Under the pieces are notes generated by a model, which ran no database searches, was not told the DNA's origin, and was given only the letters and a program-made list of their open reading frames with translations. The position numbers and the translations under genes are program-made. Source: Ligula intestinalis (lineage: Eukaryota > Platyhelminthes > Cestoda > Diphyllobothriidea > Diphyllobothriidae). From it: a DNA stretch of 64,000 nt. The stretch is from positions 18,914,546 to 18,978,545 of the forward strand of contig JAYGXS010000009.1 in assembly GCA_036362985.1 (NCBI GenBank). The letters are read 5' to 3'. This document shows positions 60,740 to 64,000 of this stretch, piece by piece. The stretch's first letter is position 1. Each line of letters opens with the position of its first letter.

Positions 60740-61760
60740 GATAGGTTTATTAAGAGGTATGGTCATTAGATTTGGGGAAATTGGGAGTTGTCTCATATGG
60801 AAGGAATTTTTTCTGCTATTACAAAAAAGAGTACCAAACTACCCCTTAAGGTTGATAATGCTGGGAAGGAACTGCAGAATACGTAAAATATGTAAAGACA
60901 ATATCCCTTCCAGAACTGGAAATGGTTATCCAAAGTTGTTCAGATTTAAGTGAAGTCAAGTTAAAAGGAACCAAATTTGCTTGCAGTAAAATTGAGTGTT
61001 TTTATTTTAAAAATTATGTTTGGCTATTATCTGAAGTCTTTTTGCACAAAATGCAATAACAGAAGAGTATTTGTTTGAAAGCACCAATGAAACTATCCAG
61101 TCAAATTTAATCGTTGATCTTCAGTAAACTTAAAGAAACTTTCAAAAGTATCCGATTTCATTGTGAAATTACATTGGAAATGGTAATATATGCATAAGCT
61201 CGTCAGCCAAATATCTTATCAAAGCAATGTTTAAGAGGTAACTATTTGCGAAAATTTTTTTTGTAAATCTTAGGAATAGTAGTTTCACAACTGCAGTGTG
61301 AATAATATTTTCACTCGACAATGTGTTTTGCTCTTTTGAGGCATTTCTGTATATCAAAAACGTTGGCATATTCATTAAAACCTATATCGAAAAACATTTT
61401 ATTTCCGTTAATGCTCTTTATATCTATCTTATTTAAAAGGCTTTTGTGTAAACGTCGAACAAATGCACAATTTATAAATTTATCAAAGAAGACAGAAAAA
61501 TTAAGAAAAATTATGACACACTTTTGTTAGTGACATTCAATCAATACTTATCCAGTAAGAGTAAAGTTTACAGAATATCTTGACCAAAGAAAAGTTCTTT
61601 CTTTATATAGAATGTGGTTGCTTCAGGTTTTCAATTTGACACAATATATAAGTTTATTGTTCTAATTAAAGCTCTTTTTTACGTCTCCAAAACTACGGGA
61701 TTATCAAAAAAATTTAGTTTTCTTTACAAACGCTCAAATATTCCTATATTTCTTTTAAGT
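60740..61760 (-). repeat. Dispersed repeat R, minus copy
   Basis: The 60,905-60,975 segment in reverse complement matches 49,545-49,600 (CTTCACTT and TTTCCAGTTCTGGAAGGGA). TTGCACAAAATGCAATAACAG at about 61,048 is the reversed core, and 61,180-61,480 matches 7,020-7,240 and 21,470-21,700. The stretch 61,690-61,760 resembles 9,260-9,330. The landmark is too decayed to see. Confidence 0.6.
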
Positions 61761-62940
61761 ACTTAATATGCCTGATGCAGTTCACTATTATTGCTTTATC
61801 TTCCTAAATGCATTCACATGGGTATTCGAGTAATGATCTAACATACAGAAAGTAATGAAAATTACATGGTCTGTGGCGACTTCTGTAGTTGTAAATAAAA
61901 CAACAATGATCTGCGATGGAAAAATGTAACGTTTTAACAATTTTCACTGTAAGGCAGAAGACTTTTCGAGCACCGGATCAATTTTCACTGTCCTTGACTG
62001 AAGCAAACTGCTTTAAGCAGACAACATTACCAATTACTTCTTTCTCTGAGAGCTCAACCGTCGGCGTCAACGAGGTACACTGTGTGATTGCGTTGCATCT
62101 ACTCCACTATTTTCCCACTCCCCAACGTGCGCGCGGTGGAAAAAAAGATCCAAACGAACAGTTATAGCGCCCAGGCCCATTCATATCGTAACCAGTGAAG
62201 CGGCAGCAGAGAGATTGACGTGTGCATGAATTATACGGTTTTGAAGAAGGCTTGCGAAAAATATATCGCACATTCCCTCGCCTAACACACCAAGATCCGG
62301 TGATATTTGAATCACATTTGCCAACTTCACAGACACGCTAATGCCCTGATCAACGTACCGCTTGTTTACACAAGAAATGTAACATTTCACTGTCATACTT
62401 ATCTGAAAATTAATCTTGAAAGAAGGATACTGTCATAGAAAATAAGAAAAGAAAATATTCCTCATATCGCCTGCGGAAGTTTTTTTTTAAATTAATATAT
62501 CTTAAAAAAGGATTGTTCGCTTAATTTGATTTTTTAACGAAAGAAAAATACTTAATCCTTTTAAGTCTAATTGCTTTTGAATCAGTGCGATCTCAGGTCC
62601 GCTAATTAACTTCAAGTCAGAAAAGTTTTCCTGAATTATGACGCACATATCTGCTCGGAAGAAGCAAGCGAGATATCACTAGCAGAAAATAACACAATTG
62701 TTAAGTGGCAGAATAGCAGAATTTATTCGCACGAATAAATTTCGAGAGCGCTTTTCAGCTGCTTCCGCTCTGTGCATGAACAACGAAATATTAAGAGAAC
62801 ACATCAATTTGAATTTACACAAAATCGATAAAAGCAAGGTCGTATCGACGTGGCAAGTGGCCAAAAGTTATGTCAACTGTTAAACTTGGGACCGAAGAAA
62901 TGGGGGGAGGAAATTTACCAAAATAAAGGTTTGGTATGTA
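61761..62940. other. Unassigned DNA
   Basis: Frames 61,916-62,167 (+), 62,181-62,396 (-) and 62,698-62,883 (+) are not recognised. Nothing else seen. Confidence 0.45.
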
Positions 62941-64000
62941 TTACCATGGCAGTTGAAGATTGACTACATGATCTAGTTGCTTCCATAGCTCGGGTTTCTA
63001 CCGCCGTATGTAGGATGCTTCCATGTAGCGTAAAGTCCTGTTTGTTCGTGCTCGAACAAGAACGCGGAAAGATGTGTTTGTGTCAACCGAATGACCATTG
63101 TCTAGTAGGTGTTTTGTAATAGATGAACGTGGTACTTTGTTCTCCTGTTTTAAAAACCAAGTAGGCTAATGCTCAGCAGCCCTGGTTGCCAATTGCCTTT
63201 GCGTACGGCCAATATACTTGCATCCGCAAGTGCAGGTAAATTCGTATACACAGTTTGAGTTGGCGTGCAAAGGCAAGGCATCCTTTGGCCAGGTAATTGG
63301 GAGCCTTTTTTATGGAGTGAGGAAAACAAGTTCGGCTGCATAGTAAGTTCTTTGAATATAACACCATAGTCTTCGCTTGATTGTATTCACGATGTTGTCT
63401 CCTTTAAATGGTAAGGATATAAAAACGGGCTTTCTCGGAACCGACTGGTACGTAGATTTTGGCCGTAAAGGGCAACTGTATTTTTAGATGAAACGCAAGG
63501 GGTAGCCACGCTTGAGTAAAGCCTCTTTTATGTAGGCAAACTCTGTTAGTAGGGTCTCGCTGGAGCAGATGTTCCTGGCTCTCCGGAAAAGGTAAAGCAC
63601 CAAATTTCGTTTCCACTGTATAGGCAAAAAACTAGTAAAAAGAAAGGTATTGGCCCTTCCATGTAGTCTTGTGGAAAACGGTGCGCCTTATTGATCCATC
63701 ATCTACTCTGAAAAGGAGGACGTCAAGGAAAGATAATCGGTTGTTTTGCTCCATTTCTATCGTGAACTAAATCTTTTGATGCAATGTATTCATCAAAGTT
63801 AGAAGATTTTCAGCATCTTTTTTGGTATCAAAAATAGCGAAAATGTCATCCACATATCGTCTATATATTGTTGTTTTATTAAGTGCCGACGAAACCTTTT
63901 CTTCTAAGTGACCCACGAAGATGTCTGCAAAGGTAGGCCCAAGTGGGCTCCCAATAGCTACTCCATCAATTTGTCTATACATAACTCAATTGAAGAGAAG
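62941..64000 (-). pseudogene. Penelope-like element D, runs off the window end
   Basis: Minus strand, entering from beyond 64,000. An in-frame TGA lies just before MYRQIDGVAIGSPLGP (from 63,982), followed by ADIFVGHLEEK and the catalytic YVDD (near 63,850). A stop follows HQKI at 63,767-63,769, then the same frame continues NNRLSFLDVLL and GQYLSF to another stop. Frame changes are needed through 63,610-63,400. The GIY-YIG core CTCGCKYIGRTQRQL lies near 63,240-63,200, followed by RSSITKHLLDNGHSVD and a C-terminal LQLPW with a stop at 62,941-62,943. Catalytic residues are preserved in short blocks, so it is a moderately old dead copy. It is a different subfamily from A (YVRETG) and from B and C (YIG with TSR). 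Confidence 0.88.

Noticed and set aside
1..64000. CRISPR arrays, operons, ribosome binding sites, riboswitches or rRNA genes
   Set aside because: No regularly spaced short repeats, no compact gene strings and no rRNA-like conserved sequence; the content is that of animal intergenic DNA.

Overview
This is a repeat-dominated, AT-rich stretch of an animal (metazoan) genome. It has no bacterial or phage layout: there are no operons and no long intact reading frames, and almost every open frame is under 140 codons. The only protein families I recognise are wrecks of transposable elements: four Penelope-like retroelements (PLEs, reverse transcriptase plus GIY-YIG endonuclease), one Tc1/mariner-type transposase, and tRNA-derived SINE-like repeats. 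The PLE protein style recalls flatworm elements, but that is a weak inference. I found no host gene I would defend.

The dominant structure is a giant imperfect inverted repeat. Bases 1-16,607 reappear in reverse complement at 25,284-41,826, around an 8.6-kb middle. By-eye comparison of segments gives about 96-98% identity near both ends and at 11.0-11.3 kb, dropping to about 86-93% inside the foldback element. The left arm runs off the start of the window, so the full length is unknown. A 100-N scaffold gap (16,608-16,707) sits exactly at the inner end of the left arm. The inverted layout therefore depends on a scaffolding join, and a misplaced diverged haplotype is the main competing explanation.

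Each arm carries the same ordered parts. From the outside in these are: two head-to-head SINE-like repeats, two tandem 2.0-kb units, two oppositely oriented copies of an unnamed dispersed repeat (called R here), a slightly more GC-rich 10.9-12.7 kb block, and a 1-kb foldback element. The tandem units, the R copies and the two foldback halves differ from each other more than the big arms do, so the arm duplication came last.

The middle (16.7-25.3 kb) holds an R fragment, a cluster of tRNA-like repeats, a second R copy, and a nested pair of PLEs. A plus-strand PLE with a nearly full-length but broken ORF (22,247-24,800) lies inside a minus-strand PLE, splitting its endonuclease from its C-terminus.

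Right of the palindrome (41.8-64 kb) are a Tc1/mariner fossil (43.9-44.9 kb), R copies at 43.4, 49.3 and 60.7 kb, SINE-like repeats with a TA microsatellite (48.1-48.6 kb), a third PLE (50.4-51.7 kb), a 270-bp inverted repeat with hammerhead-like motifs (53.7-54.3 kb), and a fourth PLE running off the window end (62.9-64.0 kb). The remaining stretches hold nothing I recognise. All identities and repeat edges are by-eye estimates.
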